Source: Sulfuritalea sp.
GTDB lineage: Bacteria; Pseudomonadota; Gammaproteobacteria; Burkholderiales; Rhodocyclaceae
Length of the DNA stretch: 52,470 nucleotides
Assembly: GCF_017302275.1 (NCBI RefSeq)
Contig: NZ_JAFLDR010000027.1
Coordinates: 1-52,470, forward strand
Direction of reading: 5' to 3'
The translations under genes and the position numbers were made by a program. The first letter of the stretch is position 1; each line of letters opens with the position of its first letter. Positions 29,615 through 40,406 of the stretch are shown in pieces. Below the pieces are notes generated by a model, which was not told where the DNA came from, did no database searches, and was given only the letters and a program-made list of their open reading frames with translations.

Positions 29615-30496
29615 ATGCCTGGCAGTAAAGAGATCCGCACCAAGATCAAGAGCGTCCAGAACACGCGCAAGATCACCAAGGCCATGGAGATGGTGGCCGC
29701 GTCCAAGATGCGCAAGGCGCAGGAACGGATGCGTGCCGCACGACCCTACAGCGAAAAGATCCGTCGCCTCGCGGCGAACCTTTCGCAGGCCAACGTGACC
29801 GAGTACCGTCACGCCTTCCTCAGCCGGGCCAAGACCGAACAGTTGAAGCGCGTCGGCCTGATCGTCGTGACCACGGACAAGGGCCTGTGCGGCGGCCTCA
29901 ACACGAACATCCTGCGGCAGTGCCTATCAACCATGCGTGGCTGGGAGTCCAGCGGGGCCAAGGACATCCGCGTCACCTGCATCGGCAACAAGGGTCTGGG
30001 CTTCATGCAGCGCCTCGGTGCCAATGTCATTTCCCACGTCACCCACCTGGGCGACACGCCGCACCTGGACAAGCTGATCGGGCCGATGAAGGTCATGATC
30101 GACGCCTTTCAGGCCGGTGAGCTGGACGCCGTGTATATCGCCTACACCCGCTTCATCAACACCATGAAGCAGGAGCCGGTGATCGAGCCCCTGCTGCCGC
30201 TTTCGGGCGAACGCATGGGCACGCCGGAGCGCAGTTGGGACTATCTCTACGAGCCCGACGCGCAGAGCGTGATCGACGAGCTGCTGGTGCGCTACGTCGA
30301 GGCCCTGATCTACCAGGGCGTCGCCGAAAACATGGCCTCCGAGCAGTCGGCGCGGATGGTGGCGATGAAGTCGGCGACCGACAATGCCGGCAACGTCATC
30401 AAGGAATTGCAGTTGGTGTACAACAAGGCGCGCCAGGCGGCGATCACCAAGGAAATCTCGGAAATCGTCGGCGGTGCCGCGGCGATTGCCGGATGA
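29615..30496 (+). CDS. atpG: ATP synthase F1 subunit gamma
   Basis: A 293-residue central rotor shaft. The long N-terminal helix ([20 protein letters not shown]) and C-terminal helix ending [12 protein letters not shown] form the coiled coil that turns inside the alpha/beta ring; the middle is the Rossmann-like globular part. An unusually long 101-base gap to atpD follows and contains a short open frame. Confidence 0.97.
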   Translation: MPGSKEIRTKIKSVQNTRKITKAMEMVAASKMRKAQERMRAARPYSEKIRRLAANLSQANVTEYRHAFLSRAKTEQLKRVGLIVVTTDKGLCGGLNTNILRQCLSTMRGWESSGAKDIRVTCIGNKGLGFMQRLGANVISHVTHLGDTPHLDKLIGPMKVMIDAFQAGELDAVYIAYTRFINTMKQEPVIEPLLPLSGERMGTPERSWDYLYEPDAQSVIDELLVRYVEALIYQGVAENMASEQSARMVAMKSATDNAGNVIKELQLVYNKARQAAITKEISEIVGGAAAIAG

Positions 30497-30511
30497 TTGG
30501 GCGAGGCTGAC

Positions 30512-31998
<1,487 letters not shown>

Positions 31999-32020
31999 GC
32001 GCAAATAAAGGGGTACAGTA

Positions 32021-32443
32021 ATGGCCATGACCATTCATGTCGACGTCGTCAGTGCCGAGGAGATGATTTTCTTCGGCCTGGCCCAGTTCGTCGTATTGCC
32101 GGGCGAAGCAGGTGAATTGGGCATCATGCCCGGCCACATGCCGCTGATGACCCGCATCAAGCCGGGTGCCGTGCGCGTACAGACGCAGGAAGGCAAGGAA
32201 GAACTGATCTTCGTTGCCGGCGGCCTGCTGGAAGTGCAACCGGGTCTGGTGACCGTTCTGGCCGACACCGCGATCCGTGGCGCCGACCTCGATCAAGCCA
32301 AGGCCCTCGAAGCCAAGAAGCTGGCCGAGGAAGCCATGGTCAATCGCGGTTCCGAAATGGACTACGCGCGCGCCCAGGTCGAACTCGCCGAGGCCATCGC
32401 GCAACTGGCGGCGATCGACAAGCTGCGCAAGCAGCGGCACTGA
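32021..32443 (+). CDS. atpC: ATP synthase F1 subunit epsilon
   Basis: A 140-residue subunit with an N-terminal beta sandwich ([39 protein letters not shown]) and a C-terminal two-helix arm that can block ATP hydrolysis. Last gene of the operon, followed by a strong terminator. Confidence 0.97.
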   Translation: MAMTIHVDVVSAEEMIFFGLAQFVVLPGEAGELGIMPGHMPLMTRIKPGAVRVQTQEGKEELIFVAGGLLEVQPGLVTVLADTAIRGADLDQAKALEAKKLAEEAMVNRGSEMDYARAQVELAEAIAQLAAIDKLRKQRH

Positions 32444-32464
32444 CGGCGCAACATTGGGTTACGC

Positions 32465-32492
32465 AAAAAAGGCAGCTTCGGCTGCCTTTTTT
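32465..32492 (+). terminator. Rho-independent terminator of the atp operon
   Basis: GGCAGC and GCTGCC enclose a stable TTCG tetraloop, with six A residues before and six T residues after, so it may work in both directions. It lies 22 bases past the atpC stop. Confidence 0.93.
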
Positions 32493-32565
32493 GTTTGCGC
32501 CATGAAATACTTCGGCCTTTGCGGCGCGCCTGCAGAGGGTGCCGGAATCGCAGCCGGAGCATGCA

Positions 32566-33738
32566 ATGAACCGATACCTTGCCTTTGTCATGTTGGCGCT
32601 GCTCGCCGCCTGCGGCGAGGGCGACAAGAAGCCGGGCGCCGGCTCGGCCGCCGGACCCGGCGCCGCGCCGCCACCGCCCGAAGTCGAGGTGCTGATCGTC
32701 GCCACCGGCGCCGCAACCCTGACCCAGGATCTGCCTGGCCGCCTGATGGCGATCCGTAGCGCCCAGGTCCGCGCCCGAGTCGAGGGCGTGGTTGAAAAGC
32801 GCCTTTTCGCCGAAGGCAGCGACATCGCCGCCGGCACGCCGCTGTTCCGCATCGACGCGCGCACCTACCAGGCCAACCTGTCCGCCGCCGAAGCCGACCT
32901 GGCCAGCGCCGCCGCCAGCTTCAGCCGCCTCAAGCCGCTACTGGAAATCAAGGCCGTCAGCCAGCAGGAATACGACCAGGCATCGGCGCGCCACAAGCAG
33001 GCCGAAGCGGCGCTGGCCCGGGCCAGGCTCGACCTCGAGAACGCCGTACCTCCGGCGCCGATTTCCGGCCGCATCGGCCGCGCCCTGGTGACCGAGGGCG
33101 CCCTGGTCGGCAAGGGGGAAGCGACGCATCTGGCTACCATCGAACAGCTTGATCCCATACGCGTCGAGTTCTCGCAAAGCTATTCGGACATGCTGCGGCT
33201 GCAGCAGGCCGTCAAGGCCGGCAAGCAGAAGGCGGCCAAGGCGGCACAGGTCCGCTTGCTGCTCGAGGACGGTACGCTCTATCCCGAACCGGGGACCTTG
33301 CGCTTCGCCGATCTTGCCGTGGATCCCGGCACGGGATCCGTGCTGTTGCGCGCCGAGTTTCCCAATCCGCGGCGCGAACTGCTGCCCGGCACCTTTGCCC
33401 GGGTGCGTTTCCCGCAGGCCGAAGTCGAGGCCGCGATCCGCATTCCTCAGCGCTCGGTAACCGTTTCGCCGCTGGGACAGGGCGTGATGGTGGTCGATAC
33501 CGAGGGCAAAGTGAATCAGCGCCCGGTCAAGACCGGCGGCATGGCGGCCCAGGACTTCCTCATCGAAAGCGGTCTCAAACCGGGCGATCAGGTCATCATC
33601 AATGGCCTGCAGAAAGCCAGACCAGGTGCCATTGTGAAACCGGTTCCGTGGGACCCGGCGAAAAAGCCGGGCCCGCCGCCAGGCGCCGTCCCCCCAGCGC
33701 CGACTGCCGAAGCCAAGCCAGCCGACGCCAAGAAATAG
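32566..33738 (+). CDS. RND efflux periplasmic adaptor (membrane fusion protein)
   Basis: A 390-residue lipoprotein: the signal ends in the lipobox LLAAC (Cys at 16), followed by a proline-rich linker. The barrel-sandwich (VRARVEGVVEKRLFAEGSDI), an alpha-helical hairpin with Ala-rich heptads (SQQEYDQASARHKQAEAALA), beta-barrel and membrane-proximal domains are in the AcrA/MexA order. It would bridge the pump and outer-membrane channel. The ATG at 32566 with GGAG upstream puts the signal peptide at the start. The C-terminus is Pro/Ala/Lys-rich. No regulator gene adjoins. Confidence 0.93.
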   Translation: MNRYLAFVMLALLAACGEGDKKPGAGSAAGPGAAPPPPEVEVLIVATGAATLTQDLPGRLMAIRSAQVRARVEGVVEKRLFAEGSDIAAGTPLFRIDARTYQANLSAAEADLASAAASFSRLKPLLEIKAVSQQEYDQASARHKQAEAALARARLDLENAVPPAPISGRIGRALVTEGALVGKGEATHLATIEQLDPIRVEFSQSYSDMLRLQQAVKAGKQKAAKAAQVRLLLEDGTLYPEPGTLRFADLAVDPGTGSVLLRAEFPNPRRELLPGTFARVRFPQAEVEAAIRIPQRSVTVSPLGQGVMVVDTEGKVNQRPVKTGGMAAQDFLIESGLKPGDQVIINGLQKARPGAIVKPVPWDPAKKPGPPPGAVPPAPTAEAKPADAKK

Positions 33739-36700
33739 ATGTTTGCCAAGTTCTTCATCGACCGGCCGATCTTCGCCTGGGTGATCGCCCTGATCATCCT
33801 GCTCGCCGGCGGCCTGGCGCTACGCCAACTCCCCGTGGCCAGCTATCCGGCGGTGGCGCCGCCGGCACTGTCGATCACCCTCAACTACCCGGGCGCTTCG
33901 GCGCAGGTGGTCGAGGAATCGGTGGTCGCGCTGATCGAGCAGGAGATGAACGGCATCGAACGCCTGCTCTATATGGAGTCGGCCTCGGAGCAAGGCATAG
34001 GCACGGTGACGCTGACCTTCGAGGCCGGCACCAACCTCGACCTCGCCTCGGTCGAAGCGCAGAACCGCATCAAGCGCGCCGAGGCGCGCCTGCCCGAGGA
34101 AGTCCGGCGCCTCGGCATCACGGTGAACAAGGCGGCGCGCAACTACCTGCTGTTCATCTCGCTGTTCTCGCCCGATAACAGCTCTTCCAACGTCGATCTC
34201 GGCAGCTATGCCGCCGCCAACGTGCTGGAAAACATCCGCCGCACGCCGGGCGTGGGCGAGGCCATCCTCTTCGGCACCGAGTACTCGATGCGCCTCTGGC
34301 TCAAGCCCGAAAAACTGCATGCCTACGGCCTGACGCCGGCCGACGTGGCCAAAGCGGTGCGCGCGCAGAACACCCAGCTCGCCGCCGGCGAACTTGGCCA
34401 GTTGCCGGCAGCCGACGGCCAGCAAATCAACGCCGTTATCGTCACCCGGTCGCGCCTCGCGACGCCCGAGGAGTTCGGCGAGATCATCGTCAAAGCCAAC
34501 GCGGCGGGCGCCACGGTGCGCGTCAAGGACATTGCCCGCGTCGAGCTTGGCGCCCAGGACTACAGCATCGCCGCGCGCACCGACCAGCAGGCGTCGGCGG
34601 CGATCGCCGTGCGCATGGCGCCCGGTGCCAATGCGCTCGACACCGCCAAGGCGGTCAAGGAGCGCATGGCGGAGCTGGCGAAATACTTTCCCAAGGGCAT
34701 TTCCTGGGTTATCCCCTACGACACCTCGCGCTTCGTAGACATCTCGATCCGCGAGGTGCTGAAGACCCTGGCCGAGGCCATGGCCCTGGTCTTCCTGGTG
34801 ATGTACGTCTTCCTCGGCAACCTGCGCGCCACCTTCATTCCGGCCATCGTCGTGCCGGTGGCCCTGGTCGGCGGCCTGGTCGGGCTCTACCTCTTCGGCT
34901 ACTCGGTCAATGTGCTGACCCTGTTCGCCATGGTGCTGGCGATCGGCATCGTGGTCGACGACGCCATTGTGGTCGTCGAAAACGTCGAGCGCATCATGAG
35001 CGAGGAGAACCTGCCGCCGCGCGATGCCACGCGCAAGGCCATGGACCAGATCGTCGGCGCCATCATCGCCATCACCCTTGTGCTGTCTGCCGTGTTCGTG
35101 CCGATGGCCTTCTTCGGCGGTTCCACCGGCGCCATCTACCGCCAGTTCGCCGTGACCCTGGTGCTGACCATGGGCTTCTCGGCGCTGCTCGCCCTGTCGC
35201 TGACGCCGGCCCTGTGCGCCACCCTGCTCAAGCACAAGCCGGGCAGCGACGACCTGGTGCCCACGCGCGGGGTGCTCGGCATGTTCAACCGCGGCTTCGC
35301 CGCGACGGTGAAACGCTACCTCGCCGGCACGCGCGCCATGCTTGGCCGTCCCTGGCGCTGGCTGGTCGTCTATCTCGCGATCCTCGGCGCCACCGGCTGG
35401 TTGTTCACCAAGTTGCCCGGCAGCTTCCTGCCCGATGAGGACCAGGGCTATTTCATCAGCGTGATCCAGTTGCCCTCGGGCGCGACGCGCGAGCGCACGC
35501 TGGAAGTGTTGCAGGAAGCCGAGGCCTACTTTCTCAAGCAGAAGGAAGTGCAGCACGTGATCGGCGTTGCCGGCTTCTCCTTCTTCGGTCGCGGCCAGAA
35601 CGCGGCGATCACCTTCGTCCGCCTCAAGGACTGGGACGAGCGCCCGGGCAAGGACGCCGAGGCGCCCGCCGTTGTGCGGCGCGCCAATATGGCCTTCTTC
35701 CGCATCAAGCAGGCAATGATGTTCGCCGTCAACGTGCCGCCGATTCCCGAACTCGCGGCGATCGGTGGCTTCGATTTCCGCCTCCAGGACCGCGGCGGCC
35801 TCGGCCGCGAAAAGCTGCTCGAAGCCCGCAACATGGCGCTCGGCATGGCCGGGCAGAATCCGGTGCTGGTCGGCGTCCGGCCCGAAGGCCAGGAGGCCGG
35901 GCCGCAGATCTTCCTCGACGTCGACCGCCTCAAGGCGCGCGCGCTGGGCGTCGACCTCGCCGACCTCAACGAGGTGCTGCAGTCGGCGCTGGGTGTGGCC
36001 TACATCAACGACTTCGTGCGCCAGGGCCGCGTGCTGCGGGTGCAGATGCAGGCCGAGCCCGACACCCGGCGCACGCCCGAGGACATCTTGCGCCTGCCGG
36101 TGAAGAACGCCCGCGGCGAGATGATTCCGCTGGCCGAGCTGGCGCGCGCCTCCTGGGTCACCGGCGCGCCCAAGCTCGACCGCTTCAACGGCCTGCCCTC
36201 GATGAAGGTTTCCGGCAATGCCGCACCTGGGCGCTCCACCGGCGAAGCCATGAAGGCGATGGAAGAGGTCGCCGCCAAGCTGCCGCCCGGCATCGGCTTC
36301 GAATGGTCCGGCACCTCGTTCGAAGAACGCCAGTCCGGCAGCCAGGCGCCCTTCCTCTTCGCCGTCTCGCTGGTCGTGGTCTTCCTCTGCCTCGCCGCAC
36401 TTTACGAAAGCTGGTCGATCCCCTTCGCCGTGATGCTGGTGGTGCCGCTGGGCATCTTCGGCTCGGTGCTCGCCGTGGAACTGCGCGGCCTGACCAACGA
36501 CGTGTATTTCAAGGTCGGCCTGATCGCCATCATCGGCCTGTCGGCGAAGAACGCGATCCTGATCATCGAGTTCGCCCGCGAGTTGCAGGAGCAGGGCATG
36601 GAACTCGTCGAGGCCACACTGGAAGCCTGCCGCCTGCGCATCCGGCCCATCGTCATGACCTCGATCGCCTTCATTTTCGGCGTCATGCCGCTGGCCCTGT

Positions 36701-36867
36701 CCACCGGCGCCGGCGCCAACAGCCGCCACGCCATCGGCACCGGCGTGATGGGCGGCATGATCACGGCGACGGTGCTCGCTGTGTTCTTCGTCCCGGTGTT
36801 CTTCCTTGTCGTGCGCCGCATCTTCCCCGGGCACAGTCGGCATCACGGAGAGGACAAGCATGAGTAA
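33739..36867 (+). CDS. RND multidrug efflux pump, AcrB/MexB (HAE1) family
   Basis: A 1042-residue proton-driven pump starting directly after the adaptor stop. It begins FIDRPIFAWVIALIILLAGG, has 12 expected membrane helices in two repeats with large periplasmic loops, and carries the paired aspartates in VVDDAIVVVENVERIM (around residue 405) needed for proton relay. FARELQEQGMELVEATLEAC marks the second half. Substrate range cannot be told. The antisense strand is also open for about 1000 codons, a codon-bias shadow. Confidence 0.95.
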   Translation: MFAKFFIDRPIFAWVIALIILLAGGLALRQLPVASYPAVAPPALSITLNYPGASAQVVEESVVALIEQEMNGIERLLYMESASEQGIGTVTLTFEAGTNLDLASVEAQNRIKRAEARLPEEVRRLGITVNKAARNYLLFISLFSPDNSSSNVDLGSYAAANVLENIRRTPGVGEAILFGTEYSMRLWLKPEKLHAYGLTPADVAKAVRAQNTQLAAGELGQLPAADGQQINAVIVTRSRLATPEEFGEIIVKANAAGATVRVKDIARVELGAQDYSIAARTDQQASAAIAVRMAPGANALDTAKAVKERMAELAKYFPKGISWVIPYDTSRFVDISIREVLKTLAEAMALVFLVMYVFLGNLRATFIPAIVVPVALVGGLVGLYLFGYSVNVLTLFAMVLAIGIVVDDAIVVVENVERIMSEENLPPRDATRKAMDQIVGAIIAITLVLSAVFVPMAFFGGSTGAIYRQFAVTLVLTMGFSALLALSLTPALCATLLKHKPGSDDLVPTRGVLGMFNRGFAATVKRYLAGTRAMLGRPWRWLVVYLAILGATGWLFTKLPGSFLPDEDQGYFISVIQLPSGATRERTLEVLQEAEAYFLKQKEVQHVIGVAGFSFFGRGQNAAITFVRLKDWDERPGKDAEAPAVVRRANMAFFRIKQAMMFAVNVPPIPELAAIGGFDFRLQDRGGLGREKLLEARNMALGMAGQNPVLVGVRPEGQEAGPQIFLDVDRLKARALGVDLADLNEVLQSALGVAYINDFVRQGRVLRVQMQAEPDTRRTPEDILRLPVKNARGEMIPLAELARASWVTGAPKLDRFNGLPSMKVSGNAAPGRSTGEAMKAMEEVAAKLPPGIGFEWSGTSFEERQSGSQAPFLFAVSLVVVFLCLAALYESWSIPFAVMLVVPLGIFGSVLAVELRGLTNDVYFKVGLIAIIGLSAKNAILIIEFARELQEQGMELVEATLEACRLRIRPIVMTSIAFIFGVMPLALSTGAGANSRHAIGTGVMGGMITATVLAVFFVPVFFLVVRRIFPGHSRHHGEDKHE

Positions 36868-38266
36868 GCACCTGCTCCCCTTGCTTGCCTTGCTGGCTGC
36901 AGGCTGCTCGATGGTTCCCGAGTATCAGCGCCCGACCGCGCCGGTGCCGGCGGCCTGGCCGGCCGAGGCAAAAACCGGCGCTGGCGGCACGGCGACTGTC
37001 GGCGGCGACTGGCGCCAGCACTTTCCCGATCCGCGCCTGCAGGCCCTGGTCGCCGCCGCGCTGGAGCACAACCGCGACCTGCGCATCGCGCTGGCGCGCG
37101 TGGACGAGGCGCGCGCCCAGGCCGGCCTCGCCCGTGCCGACCGCTTGCCCCAGATCGATGCTGCCGCCCAGCGCGCCGCCTCGCTGACCCCGGCCGACCT
37201 CGCGGCCAACAACCGCCAGCTTAACGCCCAGCGCTACGACGTGAACCTCGGCATCAGCGCCTTCGAGCTCGACTTCTGGGGCCGCGTCAAGAGCCTCGAC
37301 GCGGCGGCGCAGGCGAGTTTCCTCGCCAGCGAGCAGGCGCAGAAGAGCTTCCGCCTCGGCCTCATCGCCGACGTGGCGAGCGCCTACTTCAGCCAGATCG
37401 AGCTGCAGGAGCGTGTCGCGCTGGCAGCAGCGACGCTGGCCAACCGCGGCGAAAGCCGCCGCCTGATCGTCGCCCGGCGCGATGTTGGTCTCGCCGGTGA
37501 CCTCGACGTGCTGGCCGCCGACAGCGCGATGCAGGCCACCCGCGCCGAGCTGGCCAATCTGATGCGCCAGCTCGCCGCCGCCGAGAATGCGCTGCGCCTG
37601 CTGGTCGGCGCCACGCCCGCGCTGCCGGCCGGGCGCCGGCTGGCCGAGCAGGAACTGGTGGCCGAAGTGCCGGTCGGCCTGCCTTCCGAAGTGCTGCTGG
37701 CCCGCCCCGACGTGCTGGCCGCCGAGCAGCGCCTGCTGGCCGCCAATGCCAACATCGGCGCCGCGCGCGCTGCCTTCCTGCCGCGCATCCTGCTCACCGC
37801 CGCGCTGGGCACTGCCAGCCGCTCGCTGGCCGGCCTGTTCGACGCCGGCAGCGGCGCCTGGAGCTTCAACCCGGTGCTGCGCTATCCGCTGTTTGATGCC
37901 GGGCGCAGCCAGGGCAGCGTGGACCTGGCCGAGGCGCGCAAGACCATCGCCGTCGCCGACTATGAAAAAGTGCTGCAGCAGGCCTTCCGCGAAATCGCCG
38001 ACCTGCTCGCCGCGCGCGAGCAATACGCCGAGCAGCTGGCGGCGCAGGAAGCGGCGACCAGGGCGCAGGGCGAACGCCAGCGCATGGTCGAGGCGCGGCA
38101 CAACGCAGGGCTGTCAAGCTATCTCGAACTGCTCGATGCCCAGCGCGAGCACTTCGCGGCGCAACAGTCGGCGCTGGCGACACGGCGGCAACTCCTGGCG
38201 ACGGACGCGAGCTTCTACAAGGCGTTGGGTGGCAGTGCGGCTTCCAGCCTTGCCGAAATCAGATGA
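36860..38266 (+). CDS. Outer-membrane efflux lipoprotein, NodT/OprM family
   Basis: A 468-residue TolC-like channel protein with lipobox LLAAGC (Cys at 16). GDWRQHFPDPRLQALVAAAL and later heptad-rich helices form the two OEP repeats. It overlaps the pump gene by eight bases and completes a tripartite export system through both membranes. A stem-loop ends the operon 67 bases downstream. Confidence 0.94.
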   Translation: MSKHLLPLLALLAAGCSMVPEYQRPTAPVPAAWPAEAKTGAGGTATVGGDWRQHFPDPRLQALVAAALEHNRDLRIALARVDEARAQAGLARADRLPQIDAAAQRAASLTPADLAANNRQLNAQRYDVNLGISAFELDFWGRVKSLDAAAQASFLASEQAQKSFRLGLIADVASAYFSQIELQERVALAAATLANRGESRRLIVARRDVGLAGDLDVLAADSAMQATRAELANLMRQLAAAENALRLLVGATPALPAGRRLAEQELVAEVPVGLPSEVLLARPDVLAAEQRLLAANANIGAARAAFLPRILLTAALGTASRSLAGLFDAGSGAWSFNPVLRYPLFDAGRSQGSVDLAEARKTIAVADYEKVLQQAFREIADLLAAREQYAEQLAAQEAATRAQGERQRMVEARHNAGLSSYLELLDAQREHFAAQQSALATRRQLLATDASFYKALGGSAASSLAEIR

Positions 38267-38661
38267 TCGGGTCGGAGTGCCAGGAATGTATAAGACCATC
38301 CGGTTCGGCAATGATGGTTGCGGTCGCTATGCTTAACGCCAGTTGGGCTGGCGTTAGCCTTCCTGAAACCGCTTTTTTTCGCCGGAAGACTGCAACCGGC
38401 ATGCTGCAAGGCTGCGTCTCGACGGTGCTGGAGATGCCCCTGTGCTACCGAGCACCGATTTCGACAGGCGGACGGGGTTCACTGTTCATGTGGTAGCGGC
38501 AATGTCTGACCCGGCGAGCGGAAGTTTATGCAATTTCCGCTTGGAGCCAAATAATGCGATGGATAGGCGACAACCAAGTTTCACCCAGCCTCCCAGCCGG
38601 ATGCGCGCCGTGATTGGTTCCAGATAAAATAGGCACTATTTGTGGCAGAACGGACACTGGA
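38267..38661. other. Non-coding spacer between efflux operon and bacteriohemerythrin
   Basis: This 395-base stretch has no convincing coding frame. It contains the terminator-like stem-loop at 38334-38356, a T-run about 20 bases later, and a weaker inverted repeat (AGCGGAA at 38517-38523 with TTCCGCT at 38535-38541). The last ~60 bases are AT-richer and probably hold the promoter of the hemerythrin gene, which has only a weak ribosome site. Confidence 0.5.
38334..38356 (+). terminator. Stem-loop ending the RND efflux operon
   Basis: TAACGCCAG and CTGGCGTTA make a perfect nine-base stem around a five-base loop, 67 bases past the last efflux gene. No T-run follows directly (one of seven T comes about 16 bases later), so termination may be partial. 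Confidence 0.6.
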
Positions 38662-39102
38662 ATGTATTCGGACTCTGGTCAATCGGCGAGCGGGCAGACC
38701 CGGAATCAGTATCCGCTGTTGGGTTTGCCCGAGATCGATTCCCAACATCTTGCCTTGTTCGCGCAGTTCGATCGCCTGATCGGCAAACCCCATTCACATC
38801 CCGTGGCCGAGCCTTTTTCGGAAATCCTGAGCCAGTTGGGTCGCCAGATCGCCGCCCATTTCGATAGTGAGGAGTCCCTTCTCAAGGCCTGCGGCATGCC
38901 GCGCGAGGAGCTTGCGGAACACCTGGCGGCGCACGAGAAAATCCTTGAGGAGTACTCCCAACTGAACCTGGACCTGATGGCAGGAAAGGCGATCGGACAG
39001 CAGGGCATCCTGGAAATGGTCAGGCGCTGGATCGTTGACCATATTCATCAGTACGATTTCCGGATCAGGGACTATCTTTCCGTGTCCCCGGATCAAGGCT
39101 GA
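38662..39102 (+). CDS. Bacteriohemerythrin
   Basis: A 146-residue non-heme di-iron protein that binds O2 reversibly. All seven ligands of the family are present by spacing: H29; H66 and E70 (HxxxE); H87 and H91 (HxxxH); H127 and D132 (HxxxxD). Such proteins carry or sense oxygen, often supplying oxygen-using enzymes or shielding them. It stands alone, converging on the heme protein gene to its right. Compare the incomplete paralogue at 4860-5345. Confidence 0.92.
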   Translation: MYSDSGQSASGQTRNQYPLLGLPEIDSQHLALFAQFDRLIGKPHSHPVAEPFSEILSQLGRQIAAHFDSEESLLKACGMPREELAEHLAAHEKILEEYSQLNLDLMAGKAIGQQGILEMVRRWIVDHIHQYDFRIRDYLSVSPDQG

Positions 39103-39103
39103 T

Positions 39104-39129
39104 CGCGGACCCGGCGCGCCGGGTCCGCG
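39104..39129. terminator. Perfect 26-base palindrome between convergent genes
   Basis: CGCGGACCCGG, a CGCG centre and CCGGGTCCGCG form a fully symmetrical GC-only-stem hairpin filling most of the 39 bases between the hemerythrin and heme-protein stops. No T-run follows on either strand; a two-way terminator or transcript-end stabiliser is likely. Confidence 0.6.
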
Positions 39130-39141
39130 AGCGGCGAGACC

Positions 39142-39747
39142 TCAGAGTTTCTTGCGCACGCTGATGACGCCGCGGATCTGACCTTCGGAATAACCAGTGG
39201 CGCGATCGTTGGGGTAGTGCTGACCGAGCGCAGCCTTTATTCCGGGACTGAGGGTTTCGCTCGGGCCATGGCAGCTAAGGCAGAGTGGTTGCACCGGCAG
39301 CGCCTTGACGTAGCGATATTCGTCGCCGACCTTCTCGCCCTTTTCCAGTTTCATCGGAGGCTCGCCTGCGGCGGCGCGTTTGTCGAAATCCTCCAGTGCG
39401 GCCTTCTCCCATGCATCGGGTATGGCGCGGGCCTCATTGCGCACCTTGAGGCTGACACGCTTGATCTTCCAGCCTGTCTGCTGGGAGATTTCGCCGGCCA
39501 TCTTCGGCGCCATGTCCTTGCACACGGGGATCGCCGCTTCAGCACTGGACTTCTTGATCTCGTCCTGGAGGGCGACGATCAACTTTGGCGGCAAGGTGGT
39601 CGCGACCTTGCGCGCTTCGGCCAGGATGGCGTCGTCGTTGGCAAAGGCCGGTGGCGCGACGAAGGGCACGACCACCGCCGCGACTGCGAACAGGCTTTTT
39701 GCCCGGCGATCTATCCCAGAAAACGCAAGTATCAACTCCGCATTCAT
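39142..39747 (-). CDS. Periplasmic DUF3365 (Tll0287-like) c-type heme protein
   Basis: A 201-residue exported protein: a hydrophobic segment (about 19-34) ends at a probable cleavage site after AFA. The body matches the DUF3365/Tll0287-like fold, a PAS-like heme domain, with CLSCH (156-160) as the covalent c-type heme site. Such domains occur alone or as sensor inputs and are suspected redox or gas sensors. The ATG at 39747 has GGAGG six bases upstream. It converges with the bacteriohemerythrin gene. Confidence 0.85.
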   Translation of the reverse strand: MNAELILAFSGIDRRAKSLFAVAAVVVPFVAPPAFANDDAILAEARKVATTLPPKLIVALQDEIKKSSAEAAIPVCKDMAPKMAGEISQQTGWKIKRVSLKVRNEARAIPDAWEKAALEDFDKRAAAGEPPMKLEKGEKVGDEYRYVKALPVQPLCLSCHGPSETLSPGIKAALGQHYPNDRATGYSEGQIRGVISVRKKL

Positions 39748-39828
39748 ATGCTTCCTCCGAGTGTTCAAGCGGATCGATTTGAGCACAAGCCGACGACGGA
39801 CCGCCAATAGAAAAAACTCAGCCGGCTA

Positions 39829-40401
39829 TCAAGCCAGTCGCTGCAGTCGCTTGTCCAGTCTGGCCACGTCGTCGCGCAGCCGGTCGATCTCGGCCGAGAA
39901 CGAAGTTATGTCCGCCTGGCGGGCGATCAGGGGCTGCTCTTCGGTAAAGTACTCGGCGAGGTTGGCGGCAAAATTCTGCGTTGCCTGCCGTTGCCGCGCC
40001 GCCAGTTCCTGGCCGCCCTTGATGAGGCGGTGGGCGGCGATGTCGCCGATCAAGTTAGACAAATCCTCCTCCGCATCCCAGCGAAGGTTGCGGATAACGA
40101 AGCCGAGGGCTTCGGCGAACTCCGCCGAGCCTTCGATGCGCGCCGCGCGCATGACCGCGTCCTTGCCTTGCAGCGCGAGCAGCGGGGTGGTAGCAGGCAG
40201 CGAAATGCTGACTTCGAGTTCCGCGTCGGCTGCCGGCGCGGCGATGCTGCCGTCCGGCGCAATCAAAAAAGCCGCCTCGAAAGGCGGCAATTTGATTTGG
40301 GCAGAATGCCCGGCGAAAGGCATGAGCTTTTCGCGCGCCCAGGCCGCCTGACCCAGAACGTGGTTGATAGCGGCCTGGATCGGCGCGGGCAGCGGCAGCA
40401 T
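39829..40401 (-). CDS. ubiJ: Ubiquinone biosynthesis accessory factor UbiJ
   Basis: A 190-residue soluble protein with an SCP2 lipid-binding domain (about 10-115) and a C-terminal coiled coil including SAEIDRLRDDVARLDKRLQ. UbiJ binds hydrophobic intermediates and scaffolds the aerobic Ubi complex. It starts five bases after the Tim44-like gene, in a block with ubiE. ubiB, its usual neighbour in enterobacteria, is not in the window. Confidence 0.87.
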   Translation of the reverse strand: MLPLPAPIQAAINHVLGQAAWAREKLMPFAGHSAQIKLPPFEAAFLIAPDGSIAAPAADAELEVSISLPATTPLLALQGKDAVMRAARIEGSAEFAEALGFVIRNLRWDAEEDLSNLIGDIAAHRLIKGGQELAARQRQATQNFAANLAEYFTEEQPLIARQADITSFSAEIDRLRDDVARLDKRLQRLA

Positions 40402-40406
40402 GCGAA

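Noticed and set aside
33820-36861. Antisense open frame of about 1000 codons across the RND pump gene
   Set aside because: It is opposite an unmistakable pump gene, is rich in His, Gln, Asp, Glu and Ala in the way GC-rich antisense shadows are, and shows no known motif.
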